A stretch of DNA of 64,000 nucleotides from Anseongella ginsenosidimutans. Its GTDB lineage: Bacteria > Bacteroidota > Bacteroidia > Sphingobacteriales > Sphingobacteriaceae. Below are positions 8,494 to 16,583 of the stretch, piece by piece. Made by a program: the position numbers and the translations under genes. Positions within the stretch are counted from its first letter, which is position 1; each line of letters begins with the position of its first letter. A model generated the notes under the pieces. The model was not told the origin of the DNA. It saw only the letters and a list, made by a program, of their open reading frames with translations, and made no database searches. The DNA is taken from positions 3,162,001-3,226,000 of the forward strand of contig NZ_CP042432.1 of NCBI RefSeq assembly GCF_008033235.1, read 5' to 3'.

Positions 8494-9555
8494 TTAAGCA
8501 AGCGTAATTGCTTTTTCCAAATAAACATCCTGAACGGCATGTAATATCTCCACGCCTTCGGCGAGCGGACGCTGAAATGATTTGCGTCCCATGATAAGCC
8601 CGGCGCCCCCGGCGCGCTTGTTAATAACCGCTGTATAGACCGCTTCTTCCTTATCGGAGGTGCCTTGGGAAGCGCCGCCGGAGTTGATCAGGGGAGCCCT
8701 TCCGGCATAACAATTCAATACCTGGTAGCGGCACATATCTATAGGATGCTCACTCATTAACTGCCCGTACATGGCTTCGTCCCATTTGCCGAAGTTCAGG
8801 TCCTTAAATCCCGGACGGTTAGTTTCCGGCATTTTCTGCTTTATAATATCCGCCTGGATGGTCACACCCAGGTGAACGGCCTGGGAACTCAGGTCAGCTG
8901 CAGAATGATAGTCAATGCCGCCGCGTTTAAACGCTTCATTCCTCGTATAACACCAGAGGACGGTGGCCATACCCAGTTCATGGGCATGTTCAAAGGCCGC
9001 CGCTATTTCTGTTAGCTGCCTGTCGGATTCCGCCGATCCAAAGTAAATTGTGGCTCCTACCGCGCAGGCGCCCATGTTCCAGGAGTCCTTAACCGTCCCG
9101 AACAATACCTGGTCGTACTTGTTCGGATAGGTCATCAGCTCGTTATGATTGATCTTTACCAGGAAGGGGATCTTATGCGCATATTTCCTTGCCACGGAAG
9201 CCAGAACGCCGAAGGAACTCGCGACCGCGTTACAGCCGCCTTCCAGGGCTAGTTCCACGATGTTTTCGGGATCAAAATAATCGGGGTTGGGCGCAAAGGA
9301 AGCTCCCGCCGTATGTTCTACCCCCTGGTCTACCGGGAGAATGGAAAGGAACCCGGTTCCGCCCAGCCTTCCGTGCCGGTAAAGGGAAGCGAGACTGTTC
9401 AGCACCTGGTTATTACGGCTGCTTTGCGCATGCACCCGGTCAATAAAGCCGGGGCCGGGAGTATGGAGCTTTTCCCGCTGAATGGTTTCACACGTATGTT
9501 CCAGGAGATATCCGGCCTGGCTGCCCAGGATAGCGGTAATGTCATCAATCAGCAT
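8494..9555 (-). CDS. fbaB: Class I fructose-bisphosphate aldolase (FbaB/DhnA type)
   Basis: A Schiff-base aldolase of the DhnA family, unrelated in catalysis to the zinc aldolase encoded nearby. The 353-residue protein shows the [12 protein letters not shown]-type N-terminal motif, the [10 protein letters not shown] segment expected to supply a substrate-binding lysine, and the C-terminal INSGGASQG and [12 protein letters not shown] phosphate-binding motifs. Length matches E. coli FbaB. It is divergent from the GNAT gene and probably co-transcribed with accD. Confidence 0.93.
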   Translation of the reverse strand: MLIDDITAILGSQAGYLLEHTCETIQREKLHTPGPGFIDRVHAQSSRNNQVLNSLASLYRHGRLGGTGFLSILPVDQGVEHTAGASFAPNPDYFDPENIVELALEGGCNAVASSFGVLASVARKYAHKIPFLVKINHNELMTYPNKYDQVLFGTVKDSWNMGACAVGATIYFGSAESDRQLTEIAAAFEHAHELGMATVLWCYTRNEAFKRGGIDYHSAADLSSQAVHLGVTIQADIIKQKMPETNRPGFKDLNFGKWDEAMYGQLMSEHPIDMCRYQVLNCYAGRAPLINSGGASQGTSDKEEAVYTAVINKRAGGAGLIMGRKSFQRPLAEGVEILHAVQDVYLEKAITLA

Positions 9556-9642
9556 GGCAAGAAAGGTTTGCTTTAAAAATTTATTAATTTAGCTCGTTTT
9601 CCAGGTATTATCCAGCAATTACAGTACCGGTTTTATAGTCTT

Positions 9643-10080
9643 ATGATGATGAAAGTTTTGGTGAACAAGGTCAGCAGCGCAGAGGAGCTGGAGCTTGTCT
9701 TTTCAATCCGTCAAAAAGTTTTCGTGGAAGAACAGCAGGTAAGCCCTGAGGAGGAGTACGATGAATTTGAAGCAGTTTCCGTGCATTTTCTTGCAAAGCT
9801 GAACGGGACTCCCGCGGGAACAGCCCGCTGGCGGAAAACCGGGCAGGGGTACAAGCTGGAACGCTTTGCGGTGTTAAAAGAATTCAGGGGCAGCGGGCTG
9901 GGGTCGGCCCTAATGAAGGCGCTGCTGAGCGACTTGCCCGCAGACGCTTCGTCCGTTTACCTGAATGCACAGCTCGATGCCAGGAAATTGTACGAGAAGT
10001 TCGGTTTCCGGCAGGAAGGGGAGGAGTTCCTGGAAGCTGGTATCCGGCATTACCGGATGCGCCTTATTCCCGTCTACTGA
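9643..10080 (+). CDS. GNAT family N-acetyltransferase
   Basis: A 145-residue acetyltransferase resembling the ElaA/YjcF group. Motif A for acetyl-CoA pyrophosphate binding reads FRGSGLGSALM (about residues 81-91), and the C-terminal YEKFGFR motif is typical of GNATs. The substrate is unknown. Three consecutive ATG codons (9643, 9646, 9649) make the exact start uncertain by two residues. Its end overlaps the end of the convergent GH16 gene by 7 bp. Confidence 0.87.
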   Translation: MMMKVLVNKVSSAEELELVFSIRQKVFVEEQQVSPEEEYDEFEAVSVHFLAKLNGTPAGTARWRKTGQGYKLERFAVLKEFRGSGLGSALMKALLSDLPADASSVYLNAQLDARKLYEKFGFRQEGEEFLEAGIRHYRMRLIPVY

Positions 10081-10901
10081 TAAACCCTTACGTAATCTAC
10101 CAGGTACGTCTGGGGCAGCGAGTTTATGTCCACTCCACGCGCCGCTCCCCAGGCGCCCCCGAAAGCCAGGTTCAGTATGAGGTAATGAGGCTTGTCGTAA
10201 GGCCAGGCAGCGTTCCCTGTTCCCTCGTTGCGGAACGTAAATACCTTTTTTTCGTCAACAAAAAAGTCAATCCGGTCGTCCATCCATTCTATGGCATAGA
10301 GGTGGAAATTTTCAAAGGGAGCCTGAACATGGGTGCGGCCACCTTTCCCGGTACCGTCGGCATGATTGTATTTTCCAGTGTGAACATTTACATGAATCGT
10401 ATCAGGCATATAGCCAACGTGTTCCATGATATCAATTTCGCCGCAGTCAGGCCATCCCACTTCGGTGATATTGCTGCCCAGCATCCAGATAGCCGGCCAG
10501 GTGCCCTTGCTTCCGGGGAGCTTGGCCCTTACTTCGATCCGGCCGTAGGTCCAGTCCCGCCGGCCCTGGGTAGTAATACTGGCCGAGGTGACCGGGTGTG
10601 CTTTTCCGTCAATAACAAGTGAATCATTCCGTGCCTGTATGACCAGGTTTCCTTTTTCAACCCGGGCATTTTCCGGCCGGGCCCTGGTATAATACTGAAG
10701 TTCATTATTACGAACGTAACCCGTTTCATATACCCATTTGCCGCTGTCCGGCAGCCCCTGGTAATTAAACTCGTCTGACCACACCAGGTTCCGGAAAGGG
10801 CTGTCGGTTTTGATGCCGGACGGATTTTCCTGGCCGTTGCAGGTTAAGCCGGCCAGCACGAGGAAGCACAACAGGGTAATAAAGATCTTGTTTGTTTTCA
10901 T
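10074..10901 (-). CDS. Glycoside hydrolase family 16 (beta-glucanase-like)
   Basis: A 275-residue exported endo-glycosidase of the GH16 fold, probably acting on laminarin-type or related beta-glucans. The chosen ATG at 10901 begins a clear signal peptide (MKTNKIFITLLCFLVLAG) with a possible lipobox at LTC; the open frame continues upstream to 11174, but that extension lies in the cobalamin riboswitch and has no signal. The GH16 catalytic motif is EIDIMEH, with the two catalytic glutamates, and the substrate-cleft tryptophans WPAIW precede it. Neighbouring genes give no polysaccharide locus, so the substrate is a family-level inference. Confidence 0.9.
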   Translation of the reverse strand: MKTNKIFITLLCFLVLAGLTCNGQENPSGIKTDSPFRNLVWSDEFNYQGLPDSGKWVYETGYVRNNELQYYTRARPENARVEKGNLVIQARNDSLVIDGKAHPVTSASITTQGRRDWTYGRIEVRAKLPGSKGTWPAIWMLGSNITEVGWPDCGEIDIMEHVGYMPDTIHVNVHTGKYNHADGTGKGGRTHVQAPFENFHLYAIEWMDDRIDFFVDEKKVFTFRNEGTGNAAWPYDKPHYLILNLAFGGAWGAARGVDINSLPQTYLVDYVRVYQ

Positions 10902-10931
10902 AACAGGAATAAAGATACTACTTTTGCCCTG

Positions 10932-11118
10932 ATTTGCAGTCAAGGGAACCGGGTGGAAATCCCGGACAGGCCCGCTGCTGTAAGCTCCTGTATCGTGTTT
11001 ACGGATACGATATAAAAAGGGACCCCTCATTGGCAATAGGAAGCCAGGCCACTGTTCGCCCACGGGCAAATGGGAAGGCGGGGGAAACCGGAGTAAGTCA
11101 GAAGACCTGTCTGCAGAT
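10932..11118 (+). ncRNA. Cobalamin riboswitch
   Basis: The + strand shows the canonical cobalamin aptamer elements in order: an AAGGGAACCGGGTGGAAATCC-type segment (10942 on), CCCGCTGCTGTAA, the GCCACTG of the B12 box (11048-11054), GGGAAGGC, and AGTCAGAAGACCTGTC. The closing stem P1 pairs 10932-10939 with 11111-11118 (8 bp). An 8-bp hairpin at 11131-11153 lies between the aptamer and the BtuB-like gene and may be part of the expression platform. It sits 122 bp before the receptor start and should repress it when adenosylcobalamin is plentiful. Confidence 0.92.
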
Positions 11119-11130
11119 AGATAAATTATT

Positions 11131-11153
11131 ACAGCTTTCGGGAGCAAAGCTGT
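11131..11153 (+). promoter_or_regulatory. Hairpin downstream of the cobalamin aptamer
   Basis: acagcttt (11131-11138) pairs with aaagctgt (11146-11153) around a 7-nt loop. No T run follows, so a translational or antitermination role in the riboswitch expression platform is more likely than intrinsic termination. Confidence 0.4.
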
Positions 11154-11240
11154 GGAATTACCCGGTTTAGGCATTTCCTAAGAATAAACCGCCTCGTTCC
11201 ATGCCTTTTGTTCCCCTGGCATTACTTTAAATTTTAAGGC

Positions 11241-13136
11241 ATGAACAAAAAGAAAGTACTTTTAAGTTGCTTAACGGCCGGTATGCTCGTGGCAGGAACC
11301 GCAGCCGCACAGGAAAAAGCGCTGACGCTGGACCAGGTGGTCATTACCGCTACAAAATTCGATAAGAAATCCTCGGAAACCGGCAAAGTCGTACGGGTGA
11401 TTACCCGGGAGGATCTCGACAAATTGCGGGGAAGAAACCTCGCCGAGATACTGAACGACCAGGCGGGAATTGTGATCAATAACGTGTACGGGCCTCAGGG
11501 AAGCAATATGTCTTATCACCTTCGCGGCGCAGCGCCCAAATACACCACGATTCAGATAGACGGTATTCCCGTGGCGGACCCATCGGGTATTACCACTTTT
11601 TTTGATCTTAATAGCCTCTCTCCCGATCAGATCGAACGAATTGAGATCCTGCGGGGCGCGAACTCAACCCTGCATGGTTCGGGAGCGGTAGCGGGTGTGA
11701 TCAACATCATTACCAAAAAGGGCGGAAATAAGCCGGTTTCGGTAAACGGCCTGCTTTCCGGAGGGAGTTATGATACCTACCGGGGCAATGCAAACCTTTC
11801 CGGCACGCTTTCGGGCGGGCTTTTTGACTATAACGTGGGTTACACCTACCTGGACAGCAAGGGATTTTCTTCAGCGAAACCGCAAACGGGTGATACCGTA
11901 GTCTTTGATAAAGACGGATTCGAACAGCACGCAGTAAATCTGAACTTTGCCATCCGTCCGGCGGCGCAGCTAAGCATCAAGCCTTTTCTTCGTTATTCCA
12001 AGAATGAATACGATTATGATGCGAGGGCTTTTACAGACGGACCTAACATCGGTGAAAACCGTTTCCTGCAGACGGGATTGGGCCTTGTGAAATACCTGGG
12101 CGATCGCGGCCAGTGGGTCGCATCTTATTCTTATGCGAATTTTGACAGGAGAACCGATGACGCGCCCGGTACCGGAACGGCGCTCAGCTATTTTGACGGA
12201 GTACAGCATAACGCGGAAACCTATGTTAATTACCGCCTTAGTTCGTCTTTCCATTTCATTGCCGGCGCGGATTTTAATGAACTTCACTCTGATGCCATTA
12301 CTCCCTACGGCAAGATTTCCGCGGATTCCGCCAATATGAATTACGGGAGTTTGTTTGGGTCCGTATTTTTCAGTAGCCCTTCCGGCTTTAACGTAGAGGC
12401 CGGCGGGAGATTCAATCATCATTCTCTTTATGGAAGCAACGGCACCTATACCCTGAATCCCTCTTATTTGATCGCCAGCCGCCACAAGGTATTTGTTAAC
12501 CTGGCGTCCGCCTTTCGCGTCCCCGTACTGGATGAACTTTACGCGTCCTACGGTAACCCGCATCTTGAACCGGAACTTTCTCAAAGTTACGAAGCCGGCT
12601 ACGAAGGGGTGTTTGCCGGCGAGCAGCTTAAAGTGGCCCTTACCGCCTTTAAGCGGGATGTTGAAGACGTGATCACCTTTGGCCCGGATTTCAGGTATAT
12701 TAACTTTGATAAGCAAAATGATTATGGCCTGGAAGCCGAAGCGGAGGCGGTTCTGGGAGATCTGAATCTGAAGGCCTTTTATGCATTTACCGACGGGGAG
12801 CTGACGACCGCCGACACGACTTACAGCAACCTTTACAAGCGGCCCCGCCATTCGGCAGGCCTGCGGCTGGGTTACCAGGTGCGTCCTGATCTTTATCTTT
12901 CCCTGAATTCCCGGTACATGGGAGAACGCACTGACCTGGTATTCACCTCGGGAGCAAACGAAGATAAAACACTTGACCCCTTCGTTTTACTGGACTTTTA
13001 CGCACAATACCAGTTTAACAAACATTTCAGGCTTTTCGCCGACCTGAAAAATATTACGGATGCCGATTATGTCGAATCTACCGGGTATCATACCAGGGGC
13101 ATGAACTTCACCGCGGGTCTGAGCGTTAGCTTTTAA
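11241..13136 (+). CDS. btuB: TonB-dependent receptor, BtuB-like (cobalamin uptake)
   Basis: A 631-residue outer-membrane gated porin. After a signal peptide ending near AAA-QEK there is a plug domain (about residues 25-150, with DQVVITATKF, RIEILRGANSTLHGSGAVAGVINIIT) and a 22-strand barrel ending in a C-terminal phenylalanine (GLSVSF). Corrinoid specificity is inferred from the cobalamin riboswitch immediately upstream and the size, which matches BtuB. No btuCDF transporter or cobalamin synthesis genes are next to it in this window. Confidence 0.88.
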   Translation: MNKKKVLLSCLTAGMLVAGTAAAQEKALTLDQVVITATKFDKKSSETGKVVRVITREDLDKLRGRNLAEILNDQAGIVINNVYGPQGSNMSYHLRGAAPKYTTIQIDGIPVADPSGITTFFDLNSLSPDQIERIEILRGANSTLHGSGAVAGVINIITKKGGNKPVSVNGLLSGGSYDTYRGNANLSGTLSGGLFDYNVGYTYLDSKGFSSAKPQTGDTVVFDKDGFEQHAVNLNFAIRPAAQLSIKPFLRYSKNEYDYDARAFTDGPNIGENRFLQTGLGLVKYLGDRGQWVASYSYANFDRRTDDAPGTGTALSYFDGVQHNAETYVNYRLSSSFHFIAGADFNELHSDAITPYGKISADSANMNYGSLFGSVFFSSPSGFNVEAGGRFNHHSLYGSNGTYTLNPSYLIASRHKVFVNLASAFRVPVLDELYASYGNPHLEPELSQSYEAGYEGVFAGEQLKVALTAFKRDVEDVITFGPDFRYINFDKQNDYGLEAEAEAVLGDLNLKAFYAFTDGELTTADTTYSNLYKRPRHSAGLRLGYQVRPDLYLSLNSRYMGERTDLVFTSGANEDKTLDPFVLLDFYAQYQFNKHFRLFADLKNITDADYVESTGYHTRGMNFTAGLSVSF

Positions 13137-13205
13137 ACTGCTACATGTAACAAAAATAGCCAAGGTTGGGGGTAAACGAATTTGCACACCAGCCGCAGCA
13201 TTCAG

Positions 13206-13231
13206 CAGGAGCCTCTTCACCGGGGCTCCTG
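13206..13231 (+). terminator. Hairpin after the BtuB-like gene
   Basis: caggagcc (13206-13213) pairs with ggctcctg (13224-13231) around a 10-nt loop, 70 bp after the receptor stop, followed by a mildly T-rich segment. It is a plausible weak terminator; the rest of the 300-bp gap to glpK holds no gene that I can see. Confidence 0.4.
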
Positions 13232-13380
13232 TCTGCATTTCTGGACGGCGATTAAGTACACTCACGCGTTAATGCCGGCTGTGTGGCGCCTCCCTGTATA
13301 GCGAAGCCCGCTGAGACCGGTAGTCCTGCTGAAAATGGTTAAGCGGGGTTTCGTAGAATTACGAATTGTTTCGAAACCTT

Positions 13381-13411
13381 TTTGTGAAATCCTCAAATTC
13401 TTTTATCTTGA
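13381..13411 (+). promoter_or_regulatory. Candidate promoter for glpK-glpF
   Basis: TTTG at 13381-13384, a 19-bp spacer, then TATCTTGA at 13404-13411 resembles the Bacteroidota -33/-7 consensus with a mismatch in the last bases. It lies 26 bp before the glpK start. Confidence 0.45.
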
Positions 13412-13436
13412 GCCCTTGTTTAACTAAAACCAGTAA

Positions 13437-14933
13437 ATGGAAAAATTTATCCTGTCCCTTGACCAGGGAACGACCAGCTCAAGAGCCATTATTTTTGATC
13501 ACAAAGGAACTATCCGTTCGGTAGCGCAGAAAGAATTCCGGCAACTGTTTCCCCAGCCCGGCTGGGTGGAACATGATCCCCTGGAAATTTGGTCTACGCA
13601 GGCGGGTGTGGCAGCTGAAGCCGTTACGCAGGCAGGCCTCAACAGCGAGCAGCTGGCTAGCCTGGGAATTACCAATCAGCGGGAAACGACGATCGTATGG
13701 GAACGCGAAAGCGGGAAGCCGGTATATAACGCCATTGTATGGCAGGACCGCCGTACGGCCGCTTTCTGTGATGAGCTTAAAAAACAGGGCCTGGATAAAC
13801 TTATTCGCGAGAAAACCGGCCTGGTAGTAGATGCCTACTTCTCCGGCACCAAGATCAAGTGGATACTGGACAATGTTCCCGGCGCCAGGGCAAAAGCGGA
13901 AGCGGGTAAACTTGCTTTCGGAACGGTGGATAGCTGGCTGATCTGGAACCTGACCCAGGGAAAGCTTCACGTAACGGATGTGACCAACGCTTCCCGCACG
14001 ATGCTGTATAATATTAATACCATGCAGTGGGACAAGGAGCTGCTGGAAATACTGACCGTTCCGGAAAATATGCTTCCCCAGGTGCGTTCCTGCAGTGAAG
14101 TATATGGACACACTTCCGGAAAACTGATGGGACAGGCGGTGCCTATTGCCGGCATTGCGGGTGATCAGCATGCCGCGCTTTTCGGCCAGATGTGTATCCG
14201 GAAAGGAATGGTGAAAAACACCTACGGAACCGGCTGCTTTATGGTGATGAATACGGGCACGGAAGTGATCCCCTCCAAAAATAACCTGGTAAGCACCGTC
14301 GCCTGGCAGATCAACGGCGAAACGACCTATGCGCTGGAGGGCAGCATTTTTATCGCCGGCGCCGTAGTGCAGTGGCTGCGGGACGGCCTGGGAATTATCC
14401 GCTCATCCCCGGAAGTGGAAAAATTGGCCCTGGAAGTAAAGAACAGCGATGGAGTGTACCTGGTACCGGCTTTTGCAGGTTTGGGAGCCCCTTACTGGAA
14501 CCAGGACGCAAGAGGTACCCTGGTTGGCCTGACAAGAGGCACTACCGCTGCCCATATCGCCAGGGCAGCCCTGGACAGTATTGCTTATCAAACGCTGGAT
14601 GTATTAAAAGCAATGGAAGCCGATTCCGGCCTGGACATCCCGGAACTCCGTGTGGACGGCGGCGCTACCGCCAATAACCTGCTGATGCAGTTCCAGGCTA
14701 ACCTTCTTCAGGCTAATGTCGTCCGGCCCAAAGTAACGGAAACGACCGCCCTGGGGGCCGCCTATTTTGCCGGCCTTGCAACTGGTTTCTGGGAAGATAT
14801 TCCTTCGCTGGAGCAGCAATGGCAGGAGGACCGCCAGTTTTCCCCCGAAATGGCGCCGGAAGAGACAGAATCCTTGCTCAGCGGCTGGAAAAAAGCCATT
14901 CATGCGACCATTTCATGGACCGAAACTACATAG
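13437..14933 (+). CDS. glpK: Glycerol kinase
   Basis: Phosphorylates glycerol to sn-glycerol-3-phosphate in the cytoplasm. The 498-residue FGGY-family protein has the N-terminal [15 protein letters not shown] phosphate-binding motif, the [11 protein letters not shown] glycerol-binding segment, the GTVDSWLIW signature, the [15 protein letters not shown] loop and the C-terminal [15 protein letters not shown] motif. The glycerol facilitator gene follows after 32 bp, so the pair forms a glycerol uptake unit. No glpD is present in the window. Confidence 0.97.
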   Translation: MEKFILSLDQGTTSSRAIIFDHKGTIRSVAQKEFRQLFPQPGWVEHDPLEIWSTQAGVAAEAVTQAGLNSEQLASLGITNQRETTIVWERESGKPVYNAIVWQDRRTAAFCDELKKQGLDKLIREKTGLVVDAYFSGTKIKWILDNVPGARAKAEAGKLAFGTVDSWLIWNLTQGKLHVTDVTNASRTMLYNINTMQWDKELLEILTVPENMLPQVRSCSEVYGHTSGKLMGQAVPIAGIAGDQHAALFGQMCIRKGMVKNTYGTGCFMVMNTGTEVIPSKNNLVSTVAWQINGETTYALEGSIFIAGAVVQWLRDGLGIIRSSPEVEKLALEVKNSDGVYLVPAFAGLGAPYWNQDARGTLVGLTRGTTAAHIARAALDSIAYQTLDVLKAMEADSGLDIPELRVDGGATANNLLMQFQANLLQANVVRPKVTETTALGAAYFAGLATGFWEDIPSLEQQWQEDRQFSPEMAPEETESLLSGWKKAIHATISWTETT

Positions 14934-14965
14934 CAGTCTAAACTATAAACTCTAAACCAATAACA

Positions 14966-15673
14966 ATGTCTCCGTATCTTGCAGAAGTAATCGGCACTGC
15001 CATTCTGATCTTATTGGGAAATGGCGTAGTGGCCAACGTTGTCTTAAAGAAGACGAATGGTTTTAACAGCGGATGGATCGTGATCACCTTCGGATGGGCC
15101 ATAGCGGTTTTTATCGCCGTTTTTATCGTGAGTGAATTCAGCGGGGCCCATATTAATCCGGCGGTGACCATCGGCCTGGCACTGGCAGGAAAATTCGCCT
15201 GGGCGCAGGTTGTTCCGTATATTCTTTGTCAGCTCCTGGGGGCTTTTGCCGGGGCCTGCCTGGTTTGGCTTACCTACCGGGGGCATTATAATGCCACGGA
15301 TGATGCTGACGCAAAAAAGGCTACTTTTTGTACGGCGCCCGGCATCCGGAATTATGGAAACAATCTCTTCACCGAGGCCGTCGGCACCTTTATCCTGGTT
15401 TTCGGCGTACTCTTCATGGCCACGCCGGAAGTAGGGCTGGGCGCCCTGGACGCCCTGCCGGTAGCGCTGGTAGTATTAGGAATAGGGCTTTCTCTCGGAG
15501 GGCCCACAGGCTATGCAATAAACCCTGCCCGGGACCTTGGCCCGCGCATCGCTCATGCATTGCTGCCGGTTAAAGGAAAGCGCGACAGCGACTGGGGATA
15601 TGCTTTTGTACCCATTCTGGGGCCGGTTATCGGTGCGGCCCTTGCCGCCGGCCTTTTTGGCCTGCTAAGCTGA
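14966..15673 (+). CDS. glpF: Glycerol uptake facilitator (MIP family)
   Basis: A 235-residue six-helix channel of the major intrinsic protein family. Both NPA boxes are present: GAHINPAVTIG and the second as GYAINPARDLGPR. The Asp after the second NPAR box (NPARD) and the long periplasmic loop are marks of aquaglyceroporins rather than water channels, in contrast to the AqpZ encoded at 47.4-48.1 kb. It lies 32 bp after glpK. Its end is 4 bp from the end of the convergent SDR gene. Confidence 0.94.
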   Translation: MSPYLAEVIGTAILILLGNGVVANVVLKKTNGFNSGWIVITFGWAIAVFIAVFIVSEFSGAHINPAVTIGLALAGKFAWAQVVPYILCQLLGAFAGACLVWLTYRGHYNATDDADAKKATFCTAPGIRNYGNNLFTEAVGTFILVFGVLFMATPEVGLGALDALPVALVVLGIGLSLGGPTGYAINPARDLGPRIAHALLPVKGKRDSDWGYAFVPILGPVIGAALAAGLFGLLS

Positions 15674-15677
15674 ATTT

Positions 15678-16451
15678 TCAGGTCAGCAAATTCGGCGGCG
15701 GACTGATACAGGTCCAGCCGCCGTCCACGACCAGGTTCTGCCCGGTAATATGCCGCGCGTGCGGGGAAACAAGGAATAATGTGGCTCTGGCGATATCTTC
15801 CGGCTTAGCGGGCCGGCCCATAGGAGTAATGCCTGACCAGACACGCTCATAATCGCCGTCCAAAGACGTACGTTCGGTGAGGGTGGCTCCGGGAGCAACG
15901 GAATTGATCGTTATCTTATAGGGGGAAAGCTCAATTACCAGCGTTTTAGCCATGAGTTCCAGCGCAGCTTTGGTCATGCCATAAGCGCTGAGCTGCATAT
16001 GGGCGCGGTGCCCGGTAACAGATGACATGAGTAAAATACTTCCTTCGGTATTTTTACTACGCATTTCCCTGGCAACCGCCTGGGTAAGGAAAAAAGTGCC
16101 CTGCAGATTCAGATCAACAACTTTCCGGAACTTCTCCACCGTATAATCAAAAAAATCACCAAAGAGCGTAATGCCTGCATTGGCTACCAGGATGTCTATT
16201 TTTCCAAACCTGCGGGAAGTTTCCCTGGTCAGCTCCGCAATGAAGCCGGTGTCTGAAACATCGCCTGGAATAGCGACGCAGGTTCCCGGTTCATTTTTGA
16301 TGGCCGCGGCCGCCTCATTGGCCAGCGTGGCGTCGATATCGTTTAAAACCACGTTGGCTCCCTGCGCGCAAAGAAGGCGGCATATCTCGTAGCCTATTCC
16401 CTGCCCTGCGCCGGTGACGATGGCTGTTTTGCCGGTAAATAGTTGTTCCAT
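15678..16451 (-). CDS. SDR family NAD(P)-dependent oxidoreductase
   Basis: A 257-residue classical short-chain dehydrogenase. It has the nucleotide-binding TGAGQGIG motif (about residues 12-19), NAG at the NNAG position (VANAG), and a Ser/Tyr/Lys catalytic triad with SSVTGHRAH and YGMTKAA. The C-terminal NLVVDGGW is typical. It is probably co-transcribed with the upstream sugar-acid dehydratase gene, which suggests it oxidises a sugar or sugar acid, but the substrate is not determined. Confidence 0.88.
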   Translation of the reverse strand: MEQLFTGKTAIVTGAGQGIGYEICRLLCAQGANVVLNDIDATLANEAAAAIKNEPGTCVAIPGDVSDTGFIAELTRETSRRFGKIDILVANAGITLFGDFFDYTVEKFRKVVDLNLQGTFFLTQAVAREMRSKNTEGSILLMSSVTGHRAHMQLSAYGMTKAALELMAKTLVIELSPYKITINSVAPGATLTERTSLDGDYERVWSGITPMGRPAKPEDIARATLFLVSPHARHITGQNLVVDGGWTCISPPPNLLT

Positions 16452-16490
16452 TAATATCTTGGTTTATAAAAGTTCAGCTGGCTGACTGCC

Positions 16491-16570
16491 GGCTTCCTCC
16501 TGCTCAAGCCGGGAACGTCCCGGCCAGGCATGCCGGAAACTTCCCGCCCGGCATGCCGGAGCAGGAAGCC
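16491..16570. repeat. Structured GC-rich element with nested inverted repeats
   Basis: In the 132-bp gap between the dehydratase and SDR genes, ggcttcctcctgctc (16491-16505) pairs with gagcaggaagcc (16559-16570) apart from a 3-nt bulge. Inside it lie a small hairpin (ccggga-acg-tcccgg) and two copies of a ggcatgccgg palindrome. It could attenuate or process the message between the two genes, or be an intergenic repeat family. Confidence 0.45.
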
Positions 16571-16583
16571 CGCGTGAGAATCA

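Noticed and set aside
10902-11174. N-terminal extension of the GH16 ORF
   Set aside because: It falls inside the cobalamin riboswitch, and a proper signal peptide starts at 10901.
11970-12851. 293-codon open frame on the minus strand inside the BtuB-like gene
   Set aside because: Antisense shadow of the receptor; no motif or independent start evidence.
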